Of a stretch of 64,000 nt of DNA, positions 9,860 to 18,870 are shown piece by piece. Location: positions 1-64,000 of the forward strand of contig NZ_FODC01000009.1 of assembly GCF_900110275.1 (NCBI RefSeq), given 5' to 3'. The stretch's first letter is position 1, and each line of letters begins with the position of its first letter. The notes under the pieces were generated by a model. The model ran no database searches, was not told where the DNA came from, and saw only the letters and a list, made by a program, of their open reading frames with translations. A program made the translations under genes and the position numbers. The DNA comes from Duganella sp. CF517 (lineage in GTDB: Bacteria; Pseudomonadota; Gammaproteobacteria; Burkholderiales; Burkholderiaceae_D).

Positions 9860-9949
9860 TGCACTTGGGCGGCCCCGGGGCATTCCCAAGCGGCACAACT
9901 TGGCGTAATGTTGCAATGACATGAAACCGGGTGAACAGTAAGGGCAACT

Positions 9950-11137
9950 ATGACGCAAACCGCAACGGGCAAAGTAACGGCGCCGACCGACCACGCAACG
10001 CGCGCGAACGATCTGGCGGCCGAAAACCAGGCGCTGCGGGCGCGCATGGCCTATCTGCTGGAACAGGCCGAACGCAACCACTCGATCATGACGCGCCACC
10101 AGGCGTTCGACCTGAACATCGTCGGCGCGGCCAATTTCCCCGAGCTGGTCGGCACCATCTTCCGCGTGCTGCCGGTGATCTCCGAGCTCGACAGCGTGAC
10201 CCTGACCCTGGTCGACGAGGGCGCCGACATCCGCGAGGTCATGCTCAAGCTCGACGTGGTGTTCGCCGATTTTCCCGGCCTGATCTTCGTCGAGGAGCTC
10301 GACGGCCTCGGTTTCGAGCTCGGCCAGCGCGGCCCGGGCGCGCCGCCGCCCAAGCCGCTGCTGGGCATGTACGACGCCACGCGCCACGCGCGCCAGTTCC
10401 CCGACGCGCCGGCCGGGCTGCAAAGCGTGGCGCTGGTGCCGCTGCTGCGTAACAAACGCGTCATCGGCGGGCTGAACCTGGGCAGCCGCGACCCGACCCG
10501 CTTCACCCCCAGCCTGGGCACCGACTTCGTCGAGCACATGGCGTCGATCATCGCCATCTGCCTGGAAAACGTCATCAGCAACGAGATGCTCAAGTACATC
10601 GGCCTGACCGACTCGCTGACCGGCGTCTACAACCGGCGCTACATCGACCGCCGGCTGCTCGAGGAGATCGCCCGCGCGCGGCGCCAGGCGTATCCGATCT
10701 CGTTCATGTACATCGACATCGACCACTTCAAGCGCGTCAACGACACCGTCGGCCACGGCGGCGGCGACGACGTGCTGCGCGAGGTGGCCACCCGCATCAA
10801 GGACGAGCTGCGCGCCTCGGACGCGGTGGCCCGCTTCGGCGGCGAGGAGTTCGTCGTGCTGCTGATCGACGCCAACCTGGAAAGCGCCGCCTTTGTCGCC
10901 GAGCGCATCCGCGCGAGCGTGGCCGGCACGATGATCGCGCTGTCGCCGGAACTGCAATTGTCGGTGACGGTGTCGATCGGCGTGGCCTGCCTCGAGCCGG
11001 GCCACACCGACGGCGACCCGGTCGCCGTCGCGCGCGCCTGGGTGGCGCAGGCCGACACCTTGCTGTACGCGGCCAAGGACGCCGGCCGCAACCGCGTGGT
11101 CAGCGTGGCGCCGCCACCGGCCGTGCCCTCTTCATAA
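9950..11137 (+). CDS. DUF484-GGDEF diguanylate cyclase
   Basis: A 395-residue predicted cytoplasmic enzyme that makes cyclic di-GMP from two GTP. Residues 20-210 are a DUF484/GAF-like sensor, with a short N-terminal helix (LAAENQALRARMAYLLEQ) and LVPLLRNKRVIGGLNLGSRD. The GGDEF domain starts at residue 221 (DSLTGVYNRRYIDRRLLEE) and has an intact GGEEF active site at 297-301 (ARFGGEEFVVLL). An RxxD inhibitory site (RASD) sits exactly five residues before GGEEF, so product feedback inhibition is expected. There are no membrane segments. AAGGG at 9940-9944 serves as ribosome binding site for ATG 9950. The signal sensed is unknown. Confidence 0.93.
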   Translation: MTQTATGKVTAPTDHATRANDLAAENQALRARMAYLLEQAERNHSIMTRHQAFDLNIVGAANFPELVGTIFRVLPVISELDSVTLTLVDEGADIREVMLKLDVVFADFPGLIFVEELDGLGFELGQRGPGAPPPKPLLGMYDATRHARQFPDAPAGLQSVALVPLLRNKRVIGGLNLGSRDPTRFTPSLGTDFVEHMASIIAICLENVISNEMLKYIGLTDSLTGVYNRRYIDRRLLEEIARARRQAYPISFMYIDIDHFKRVNDTVGHGGGDDVLREVATRIKDELRASDAVARFGGEEFVVLLIDANLESAAFVAERIRASVAGTMIALSPELQLSVTVSIGVACLEPGHTDGDPVAVARAWVAQADTLLYAAKDAGRNRVVSVAPPPAVPSS

Positions 11138-11142
11138 TGATA

Positions 11143-11158
11143 GTGGCGCCGGCGCCAC
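11143..11158. repeat. Perfect 16-bp palindrome between convergent genes
   Basis: GTGGCGCCGGCGCCAC is fully self-complementary and lies in the 81-bp gap between the GGDEF gene and the convergent antiporter gene. It has no T-tract. It may help to end transcription on both strands, but it could equally be a chance GC-rich palindrome. Confidence 0.4.
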
Positions 11159-11218
11159 CGGCGCCCACCCCGGCCACCTTGGAGCGGCGGCCTTGAGCCA
11201 CCCGCGCCGCCTGCGGCG

Positions 11219-13201
11219 CTAGCGCAGCAGGCGGCTTTCCGCCCGCGCGACGGCGTCGGCCACGCCGCGCACCACCACCACGTCGCCCGCCGCCAGCATC
11301 ATGTCCGGCCCCGCCTCGAGCTGGGCCTTGCCGCGCCGGATGGTGGTCACCTCGGCGCCGGACCCGGCCATGTCGATCTCGCCGAGCAGGCGGCCGACGG
11401 CGGTGGCGCCGCCGTCCAGCGTGACCGAGTGCAGCCGCTCGAGGTCGGCGTCCTCGCCGGCGTCGCTGCCGCCGCGGAAGTAGCCGCGCAGCGACGCGTA
11501 GCGTTCCTCGCGCGCGGCCTGCACCCGGTGCACCACGCGCCGCAGCGGCACGCCCAGCATCACCAGCGCGTGCGAGGCGAGCATCAGGCTGCCCTCCATC
11601 AGTTCCGGCACCACCTCGGCGGCGCCGGCCGCCTTCAGCCGGTCGAGGTCGGTGTCGTCGTGCGCGCGCACGATCACCGGCAACGTCGGCGCCAGCTCGT
11701 GCACCAGGTGCAGCACCCTGAGCGCCGACGGCGTGCTGGCGTAGGTGATCACCACCGCGCTGGCGCGGTAGATGCCGGCGGCGATCAGGCTCTCGCGCCG
11801 CGCGGCGTCGCCGTACGACACCTGCAGCCCGGCCGCCTGCGCCTCCTGCACCCGCTCCGGGTCGAGGTCGAGCGCGTGGTATTCGATGTTTTCCTCGCCC
11901 AGCAAGGTGGCCAGGCTCTGGCCGCTGCGCCCGAAGCCGGCCACGATCACGTGCTTGCTGGTGGACATGGTGCGGCTGGCGATCTTGGTCAGCGCCAGCG
12001 ATTGCATCATCCATTCGTTGCTCGACACCTTCATGACGATCTGGTCCGACTTGGCGATCAGGAACGGCGCCACCAGCATCGACAACACCATCGACGCCAG
12101 CACCACCTGGATGATGAACGGGTCCATCAGCTTGCTGCCGCCGGCCAGGTTGAGCAGCACGAAGCCGAATTCGCCGGCCTGCGCCAGCGCCAGGCCGGTG
12201 CGGATCGACACGCCGTCGGACGAGCCGAACAGCTTGGCCAGGCCGGCGATCAGCGCGAACTTGAGCAGCACCGGGCCGCCCAGCAACACCAGCACCAGCC
12301 ACCAGTTCTCCAGCACCAGGCGGACGTTGAGCAGCATGCCGATGGTGATGAAGAACAGTCCCAGCAGCACGTCGCGGAACGGCTTGATGTCCTCCTCCAC
12401 CTGGTGCCGGTATTCGGTCTCGGAAATGAGCATGCCGGCCACGAAGGCGCCCAGCGCGAGCGACAGCCCGGCGCGCTCGGTGATCCAGGCCGCGCCCAGC
12501 GTGACCAGCAGCAGGTTGAGCATGAACAGCTCCTGCGAGCGGCGCTTGACGACGATGGTGAACCAGCCGCGCATCAGGCGGTGGCCGACGAACAGCAGCA
12601 GCGCCAGCACGATGACCGCCTTCAGGCCGGCCCAGGCCAGCGTCTCGACCAGCGCGTCGGGGCGCTGGCCCAGCGACGGGATCAGGATCAGCAGCGGCAC
12701 CACGGCCAGATCCTGGAACAGCAGGATGCCGATGATCTTGCGCCCGTGTTCGCTTTCAAGCTCGAGCCGCTCGGTCAGCATCTTGACCACGATCGCGGTC
12801 GACGACATCGCCAGCGCGCCGCCCAGCGCGAACGAGGCTTGCCAGCTGATCTGGATGGAAGGGGGCAGCTGGGTGGCGATGGCCCAGCCGAACAGCATGG
12901 TGGCGACGATCGTGAACACCACCTGCGCCATGCCGAGCCCGAAGACGATGCCGCGCATGGCCATCAGCTTGGGCAGCGAGAATTCGAGGCCGATGGAGAA
13001 CATCAGGAACACCACGCCGAACTCGGCCAGCCCGTGGGTGGCCTCGCTTTGCTCGGCCCAGCCCAGCGCGTGGGGGCCGATCAGGATGCCGACGGCCAGG
13101 TAGCCCAGCATCGGCGGCAGGTGCATCATGCGGAAGGCCACCACGCCCAACACGGCGCTGCCGAGCAGTATCAGGGTTAATTCCAGGGGTGAAAACGTCA
13201 T
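11219..13201 (-). CDS. Kef-type potassium/proton antiporter with RCK domain (CPA2 family)
   Basis: A 660-residue inner-membrane cation/proton antiporter. Residues 1-385 hold about 12-13 hydrophobic segments with CPA2 features: PPMLGYLAVGILIGPHALG, LMFSIGLEFSL and the ion-site region LGAFVAGMLISETEYRHQVE. Residues 417-535 are a Rossmann RCK/TrkA-N domain with the GxGxxG nucleotide loop (VIVAGFGRSGQSLA). Residues 570-660 are a TrkA-C ligand-binding domain (VTLDGGATAVGRLLGEIDMA). The architecture is that of KefB/KefC, which release potassium during electrophile stress, or of related YbaL-like proteins; these cannot be told apart here. No KefF/KefG ancillary oxidoreductase lies nearby. It is transcribed divergently from kdsD. 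Confidence 0.9.
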   Translation of the reverse strand: MTFSPLELTLILLGSAVLGVVAFRMMHLPPMLGYLAVGILIGPHALGWAEQSEATHGLAEFGVVFLMFSIGLEFSLPKLMAMRGIVFGLGMAQVVFTIVATMLFGWAIATQLPPSIQISWQASFALGGALAMSSTAIVVKMLTERLELESEHGRKIIGILLFQDLAVVPLLILIPSLGQRPDALVETLAWAGLKAVIVLALLLFVGHRLMRGWFTIVVKRRSQELFMLNLLLVTLGAAWITERAGLSLALGAFVAGMLISETEYRHQVEEDIKPFRDVLLGLFFITIGMLLNVRLVLENWWLVLVLLGGPVLLKFALIAGLAKLFGSSDGVSIRTGLALAQAGEFGFVLLNLAGGSKLMDPFIIQVVLASMVLSMLVAPFLIAKSDQIVMKVSSNEWMMQSLALTKIASRTMSTSKHVIVAGFGRSGQSLATLLGEENIEYHALDLDPERVQEAQAAGLQVSYGDAARRESLIAAGIYRASAVVITYASTPSALRVLHLVHELAPTLPVIVRAHDDTDLDRLKAAGAAEVVPELMEGSLMLASHALVMLGVPLRRVVHRVQAAREERYASLRGYFRGGSDAGEDADLERLHSVTLDGGATAVGRLLGEIDMAGSGAEVTTIRRGKAQLEAGPDMMLAAGDVVVVRGVADAVARAESRLLR

Positions 13202-13293
13202 TTCAACATAGCCAGTAGAATAATATTTAGTGGTTCATCGCCGGGCAGGGCGTTATGTTTTGACTGGCAAGTTTTTTGCTTTCTCAATTCGGC

Positions 13294-13299
13294 TATACT
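13294..13299 (+). promoter_or_regulatory. -10 element (TATACT) of the kdsD operon
   Basis: TATACT, five of six consensus bases, places transcription initiation near 13306. That leaves a leader of about 23 nt before the ATG at 13329 and would exclude the longer in-frame starts at 13230 and 13305 from an ordinary leader. No clear -35 was found at normal spacing. Confidence 0.5.
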
Positions 13300-13328
13300 T
13301 GGGTATGAGTGTAACCCATGAAAAAACA

Positions 13329-14327
13329 ATGCTGAAAGCTTTTGACGCAAAAACGGCCGGGCACGCGTTGCGGCTGGCCCGCGAAACGTTGCAAAACGAG
13401 GCCGACGCCATCGCCGCGCTCGACGCCCGCCTGGGCGACGACGACAGCGTCGTGCGCGCCATCGAATTGTTGCTGAACTGCAAGGGCAGGGTGGTGGTGT
13501 CGGGCATCGGCAAGTCCGGCCACATCGGCCGCAAGATCGCCGCGACCCTGGCCTCGACCGGCACGCCGGCGCTGTTCGTGCACCCGGCCGAGGCCGCGCA
13601 CGGCGACCTCGGCATGGTCACCGCCGACGACGCCTTCATCGCCATCTCGTATTCCGGCGAAAGCGCCGAACTGATGACGATCTTGCCGGTGGTCAAGCGC
13701 ATGGGCAGCAAGGTCATCGCGATGACCGGCAAGCCCGGCTCGAGCCTGGCCGGCATCGCCGACGTCCACCTGAACGTGGCCGTGGCCAAGGAAGCCTGTC
13801 CGATGAACCTGGCGCCGACGACGTCGACCACGGTCACCCTGGCGCTGGGCGACGCGCTGGCCGTCGCGCTGCTGGACCTGCGCGGCTTCCGCGAAGAGGA
13901 TTTCGCGCGCTCGCACCCGGGCGGCGCGCTGGGCCGGCGCCTGCTGACGCACGTGCGCGACGTCATGCGCAGCGGCGACGACGTGCCGAAGGTCGGCGCC
14001 GACGTCAAACTGACCGACGCGCTGCTGGAGATCACGCAAAAGGGCATGGGCATGACCGCCATCGTCGACGCCGACGGCAAGCCGCTCGGCGTGTTCACCG
14101 ACGGCGACCTGCGCCGCATGATCGAGAAGGTCCAGGACTTCACCAAGGTGGTGATCCGCGACGTCATGCACCCGCATCCGCGCAGCATTTCGCCGGAGAA
14201 ACTGGCGGTCGACGCCGTGGCCGTGATGGAGCAATACCGCATCAACCAGATGCTGGTGACCGACGCCGACGGCAAGCTGGTCGGCGCGCTGCACATCCAC
14301 GACCTGACCCGTGCAAAGGTGATTTAA
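13329..14327 (+). CDS. kdsD: D-arabinose-5-phosphate isomerase KdsD
   Basis: Interconverts ribulose 5-phosphate and arabinose 5-phosphate, the first step of Kdo synthesis for lipopolysaccharide. It has 332 residues from ATG 13329. A SIS sugar-isomerase domain (residues 30-180) carries GRVVVSGIGKSGHIGRKIAA and HGDLGMVTADDAFIAISYSG, followed by KEACPMNLAPTTSTT. Two CBS domains follow (about 205-330, with MTAIVDADGKPLGVFTDGDL and MLVTDADGKLVGALHIHDL). The frame is open upstream to 13230, but Burkholderiales homologues begin near MLKAF and the -10 element at 13294 supports the shorter start. Its stop overlaps the kdsC start by one base, so the two are translationally coupled. Confidence 0.95.
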   Translation: MLKAFDAKTAGHALRLARETLQNEADAIAALDARLGDDDSVVRAIELLLNCKGRVVVSGIGKSGHIGRKIAATLASTGTPALFVHPAEAAHGDLGMVTADDAFIAISYSGESAELMTILPVVKRMGSKVIAMTGKPGSSLAGIADVHLNVAVAKEACPMNLAPTTSTTVTLALGDALAVALLDLRGFREEDFARSHPGGALGRRLLTHVRDVMRSGDDVPKVGADVKLTDALLEITQKGMGMTAIVDADGKPLGVFTDGDLRRMIEKVQDFTKVVIRDVMHPHPRSISPEKLAVDAVAVMEQYRINQMLVTDADGKLVGALHIHDLTRAKVI

Positions 14328-14857
14328 TGACCGAACTGACTTATGTGGAACGCGCCGCGCGCGTCAAACTGATGATCTTCGACGTCGACGGCGTGCTCAC
14401 CGACGGCAGCCTGCATTACGGCGCCGACGGCGAGGCGTTGAAGACCTTCAACGTCTACGACGGCCTGGGCATCAAGCTGCTGCAGGAGTCCGGCGTGCAG
14501 ACGGCGATCATCAGCGCGCGCGTGTCGCCGCAGGTGGCCAAGCGCGCCGCCGACCTCGGCATCGGCTTCGTGCACCAGGGCGGCCACGACAAGCTGACGC
14601 CGTTCAACGCGCTGCTGGAAAAGACCGGCCTGACGGCCCAACAGGTCGGCTTCATCGGCGACGACATCGTCGATTTGCCGATCCTGACGCGGGTCGGCTT
14701 GGCGGTGGCGGTGCCGGGCGGGCGCAAGGAGGTGCTCGAGCGCGCCCACCACGTGACGGTGGCGCACGGCGGGCGCGGCGCGGTGCGCGAAGTGTGCGAG
14801 CTGCTGCTGCACGCGCACGGCACGTACGAGCGCGTGCTGGCGCAGTTCATGGTGTGA
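14327..14857 (+). CDS. kdsC: 3-deoxy-D-manno-octulosonate 8-phosphate phosphatase KdsC
   Basis: Removes the phosphate from Kdo 8-phosphate, the last step before Kdo activation. It has 176 residues, the usual length of this tetrameric HAD-superfamily enzyme without a cap domain. The nucleophile motif is LMIFDVDGVLTDG, with Asp19 and Asp21; the second-half motifs are TAIISARVSPQVAKRA and VGFIGDDIVDLPILTRVGLA, which carry the magnesium-binding aspartates. It starts at ATG 14327 inside the kdsD stop codon (TAATG), and lptC follows after 12 bp. Confidence 0.95.
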   Translation: MTELTYVERAARVKLMIFDVDGVLTDGSLHYGADGEALKTFNVYDGLGIKLLQESGVQTAIISARVSPQVAKRAADLGIGFVHQGGHDKLTPFNALLEKTGLTAQQVGFIGDDIVDLPILTRVGLAVAVPGGRKEVLERAHHVTVAHGGRGAVREVCELLLHAHGTYERVLAQFMV

Positions 14858-14869
14858 CGGAGCCCGATC

Positions 14870-15463
14870 ATGCGTAAACGAACAGCACATCGCTGGCAGC
14901 TGACCCTGACCATGATGATCGGCGTGTTTGTCGCCGTCGGCAGCTTTTGGCTGGTGCAGGTGGTCAACCAGTCCGGCCAGGAGCAGCAGGCGGACCAGTT
15001 CCTCAACGAGCCGGACTACATCATCGACCGCTTCAGCCTGGTGCGCATGACGAAGGAGGGCAAGCCGGCCTACATCATCTCCGGCGACAAGCTGACCCAC
15101 CGGCCGGTCGACGACTCGTCCGATATCGACAAGCCGTTCCTCAACAGCCTGTCGGGCCGGCAGCCGCCGATGACGATCCACGCCGAGACCGCGCGGGTCG
15201 ACCAGAACAATACGCGTGTCACGCTCAACGGCAACGTCGACGTGGTGCGGCCGGCGTCGCCGCAGGCCGAGCCGATGCGCCTGCAAACCAGCACCCTGAC
15301 CGTGTTCCCGGACGAGGAACGGATGGAAACGAAGGCGCCGGTGCAGATGAAGCTGGGCAGCACGACCTCCAGCGGCACCGGCATGAAAACCAACAACGCG
15401 ACGCGCCAGCTGCAACTGGGCGGACGCGGAACGATCACGATGCCGCCGAAGGCGCCACGTTAA
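14870..15463 (+). CDS. lptC: LPS export ABC transporter periplasmic protein LptC
   Basis: A 197-residue bitopic inner-membrane protein that passes lipopolysaccharide from LptB2FG to LptA. One N-terminal transmembrane helix (LTLTMMIGVFVAVGSFWLVQ, about residues 11-30) is followed by the periplasmic LptC beta-jellyroll region: DYIIDRFSLVRMTKEGKPAY, TIHAETARVDQNNTRVTLNG and TLTVFPDEERMETKAPVQM. Sequence conservation in this family is low, so the call rests on the fold-type repeats, the length and the position between kdsC and lptA. Confidence 0.92.
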   Translation: MRKRTAHRWQLTLTMMIGVFVAVGSFWLVQVVNQSGQEQQADQFLNEPDYIIDRFSLVRMTKEGKPAYIISGDKLTHRPVDDSSDIDKPFLNSLSGRQPPMTIHAETARVDQNNTRVTLNGNVDVVRPASPQAEPMRLQTSTLTVFPDEERMETKAPVQMKLGSTTSSGTGMKTNNATRQLQLGGRGTITMPPKAPR

Positions 15464-15482
15464 AACGAAGATGAAGGACAAC

Positions 15483-16049
15483 ATGATGAAAAAACTGATA
15501 CTGTCGGCGGCGCTGCTGCTGGCCGCGCTGGGCGCGGCCCACGCCGAGAAAGCCGATTCCAACAAGCCGACCGAGATTTCCTTCGACAACCTCGACGCCG
15601 ACGACGTCAAGCAGATCAAGACCTTCACCGGCAACGTCGTGCTGACCCGCGGCACCTTGCTGATGAAGTCGCCCAAGGCGGTCGTCACCGAAGACCCGGA
15701 AGGCTACCAGCTGGTGGTGCTGACCGGCGCGCCGGGCGTGCAGGCGACGTTCCGCCAAAAGCTCGACGGCGCCGGCGACCAGTGGGTCGACGGCCGCGCC
15801 GACCGCATCGAGTACGACGGCAAGACCGAGCTGGTCAAGCTGTTCTCGAAGGCGCAGATCAAGAAACTGGAAGGCAGCAAGACCGCCAGCCAGGTCGACG
15901 GCGAGTTCATCTCGTATGACAGCCGGCGCGAATTCTTCGCCGTCAAGAACACCGCCAGCGGCGAGAGCAAGCCGGGCGCCGGCCGCAGCACGATGGTGAT
16001 CCAGCCGTCGGCCAAGCAGGCGCCGGCCACTCCGGCGGCGGGGAAATAA
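15483..16049 (+). CDS. lptA: Lipopolysaccharide transport periplasmic protein LptA
   Basis: A periplasmic bridge protein of the Lpt system, 188 residues from ATG 15483. A signal peptide (MMKKLILSAALLLAALGAAH, cleavage near AHA-EK) is followed by an OstA-like domain: IKTFTGNVVLTRGTLLMKSP, WVDGRADRIEYDGKTELVKL and VDGEFISYDSRREFFAVKNT. The upstream ATG at 15471 is rejected because AAGGA at 15474-15478 lies inside that extension and is well placed for the tandem ATGs at 15483/15486; 15486 is an equal alternative. lptB begins 2 bp after the stop. Confidence 0.93.
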   Translation: MMKKLILSAALLLAALGAAHAEKADSNKPTEISFDNLDADDVKQIKTFTGNVVLTRGTLLMKSPKAVVTEDPEGYQLVVLTGAPGVQATFRQKLDGAGDQWVDGRADRIEYDGKTELVKLFSKAQIKKLEGSKTASQVDGEFISYDSRREFFAVKNTASGESKPGAGRSTMVIQPSAKQAPATPAAGK

Positions 16050-16051
16050 GC

Positions 16052-16804
<753 letters not shown>

Positions 16805-16813
16805 TCGCGCCCC

Positions 16814-18292
16814 ATGAAACAGTCATTGCAACTGCGCACGTCGCAGCACCTCGCGCTGACACCCCAGCTGCAGCAGTCGATCCGTCTGCTGCAGCTGTCC
16901 ACGCTGGAGCTGCACCAGGAGCTCGAGCAACTGCTCACCGACAACCCCTTGCTCGAGCGCCTCGACGATCCGCTCGACCGTTCGCTGCGGCTGCTGTCCG
17001 ACGGCGCCATCAGCCAGCAGGCGCCGTCCGGCGAGGCGCCGGCCGAAGGCCCGCCGAACCAGGACGCGCCCCCCGCCGCCGACGCCGACACCTACGACGG
17101 CCCGGCCGCCGATACCGAAAGCACCAGCAGCGAGGCCGACGTCGACTGGAGCGACGCCGGCCGCAGCAAGGCCCCCGACGACGAGGACGCCCGTCCGCAA
17201 CTGGAGGCCAACCACTGCACGCTGCGCGAGCACCTGATGGAGCAGATGCGCGTGACGGTGCTGCAGATGCGCGACCGCGCGCTGGTCGAGCTGATCATCG
17301 ACGCGCTCGACGAGAACGGCTACCTGGAGGAGCCGCTGGAGGAGATCCACGCGCGCCTGCCGGAGGAACTGGAAGTCGACCTCGACGAACTGCGCACCGC
17401 GCTGTCGATGCTGCAGAGCTTCGACCCGATGGGCGTGGGCGCGCGCAACGCCTCCGAATGCCTGGCGCTGCAGATCAAGCGCCTGCCCGGCGTCGCGCTG
17501 GTGACGCGGCGCATGGCGCTGACCATCGTCGAAAACCATTTGACGTGGTTCGCCCAGCGCGATTTCAACAAGCTGAAAAAGGCGCTGGCGTGCGACGACG
17601 AGGATCTGCGCGAGGCGCAGGCCGTCATCCGCCTGTGCAATCCGCATCCCGGTTCGGCGTTCGCCTCGGACGTGTCCGACTACGTGGTGCCGGACGTGAT
17701 CGTCAAGAAGTCGCGCACCGGCTGGCAGGTCAGCCTCAACAACGACGTCATGCCGCGCCTGCGGGTCAACGCCATGTACGCCAACCTGCTCAAGCAGGGC
17801 AAGGGCGAGGGCGCGATGGGGGCCCAGCTGCAGGAAGCCAAGTGGCTGATCAAGAATATGCGCCAGCGCTTCGACACCATCCTGCGCGTGGCCCAGGCGA
17901 TAGTAGAAAGACAAAAGAACTTTTTCTCGCACGGCGCCGTTGCCATGCGGCCCCTTGTGCTTCGCGAAATTGCTGATACACTGGGTTTACACGAGAGCAC
18001 TATTTCTCGGGTGACGACTCAAAAGTACATGCTGACGCCGCACGGCATGTTTGAGTTGAAATATTTCTTTGGTAGCCACGTCGCCACCGAAGCGGGCGGT
18101 GAAGCGAGTTCGACGGCGATACGGGCACTCATCGTGCAATTGACAGGAGCTGAAGACCCTAAAAATCCTTTATCCGACAGTAAGATTGCGGACATGCTGG
18201 GGGAACAAGGCATGGTGATTGCGCGACGCACTGTTGCCAAATATCGCGAAGCGTTGAAAATCCCTCCGGTCAGTCTCCGCAAGTCTTTGTAG
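16814..18292 (+). CDS. rpoN: RNA polymerase sigma-54 factor RpoN
   Basis: The alternative sigma factor for -24/-12 promoters, which needs enhancer-binding ATPases. It has 492 residues. Region I is glutamine/leucine-rich (QLRTSQHLALTPQLQQSIRL and LQLSTLELHQELEQLL, residues 4-43). A variable acidic region II (about 50-135) follows. The core-binding and DNA-binding region III ends with the RpoN box ARRTVAKYREALKIP near residue 470. A helix-turn-helix is visible in REIADTLGLHESTISRVTTQ. It lies 9 bp after lptB, so it may be co-transcribed with the Lpt genes. The last third has visibly lower GC than the rest. Confidence 0.97.
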   Translation: MKQSLQLRTSQHLALTPQLQQSIRLLQLSTLELHQELEQLLTDNPLLERLDDPLDRSLRLLSDGAISQQAPSGEAPAEGPPNQDAPPAADADTYDGPAADTESTSSEADVDWSDAGRSKAPDDEDARPQLEANHCTLREHLMEQMRVTVLQMRDRALVELIIDALDENGYLEEPLEEIHARLPEELEVDLDELRTALSMLQSFDPMGVGARNASECLALQIKRLPGVALVTRRMALTIVENHLTWFAQRDFNKLKKALACDDEDLREAQAVIRLCNPHPGSAFASDVSDYVVPDVIVKKSRTGWQVSLNNDVMPRLRVNAMYANLLKQGKGEGAMGAQLQEAKWLIKNMRQRFDTILRVAQAIVERQKNFFSHGAVAMRPLVLREIADTLGLHESTISRVTTQKYMLTPHGMFELKYFFGSHVATEAGGEASSTAIRALIVQLTGAEDPKNPLSDSKIADMLGEQGMVIARRTVAKYREALKIPPVSLRKSL

Positions 18293-18367
18293 TTACTTGG
18301 TCACTGTGCGCCCGGCCGCAATGGGCGCGGCACTGACCGTAAGCGACATCTATCTTTAGGAGCGTGT

Positions 18368-18727
18368 ATGAATCTGACCATCAGTGGACATCATCTCGAA
18401 GTGACCGCGGCCATCCGCGAATACGTACAGAACAAACTGGAACGTGTCACTCGTCACTTCGATCAAGTTATTGATATTGCTGTCATTCTGACTGTAGATA
18501 ACCTTAAAGAGAAATCGAAACGCCAAAAGGCTGAAATCAACCTGCGCATGTCGGGTAAAACCGTGTACGTGGAAAGCCTGTCGCAAGACCTGTACGCCGC
18601 GATCGACACCCTGGTCGACAAGCTTGACCGGCAGGTCATGAAATACAAATCCAAAGTTCAGCAGCACGGCCACGATGCGATCAAGCATCTCCCGGATAGC
18701 TACGAACCCGCTGCCGCCGCCCTATAA
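18368..18727 (+). CDS. hpf: Ribosome hibernation-promoting factor, short type
   Basis: A 119-residue member of the HPF/YfiA (RaiA) family that binds the 30S decoding centre in stationary phase and promotes inactive ribosome dimers. The sequence MNLTISGHHLEVTAAIREYV and RQKAEINLRMSGKTVYVESL is typical. It lacks the C-terminal dimerisation domain of long-form HPF. TTAGGAG at 18355-18361 is the ribosome binding site. Its place right after rpoN is conserved in proteobacteria. It is lower in GC than its neighbours and has a terminator 25 bp after the stop. Confidence 0.95.
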   Translation: MNLTISGHHLEVTAAIREYVQNKLERVTRHFDQVIDIAVILTVDNLKEKSKRQKAEINLRMSGKTVYVESLSQDLYAAIDTLVDKLDRQVMKYKSKVQQHGHDAIKHLPDSYEPAAAAL

Positions 18728-18751
18728 CAACGGCCTCCGGCACCATCCAAC

Positions 18752-18776
18752 AAAGGGCGCAAGGGCGCCCTTTTTT
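18752..18776 (+). terminator. Rho-independent terminator after hpf
   Basis: A 9-bp perfect stem (AAAGGGCGC at 18752-18760 with GCGCCCTTT at 18765-18773), a 4-nt AAGG loop and a run of six T close the lpt-rpoN-hpf transcription unit. Confidence 0.92.
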
Positions 18777-18870
18777 GTGTCCGCGTCGTGCCGCGTACTT
18801 CGCTTCGATGAAAATCATTTATCCCGTTTCGGCGGTAGAATGGGTTTTTTTATCACGGGGCGGCGGCATC

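Noticed and set aside
11143..11158. The GTGGCGCCGGCGCCAC palindrome as a regulator binding site
   Set aside because: It lies between convergent gene ends rather than at a promoter, and GC-rich palindromes arise easily in this genome; kept only as a low-confidence repeat.
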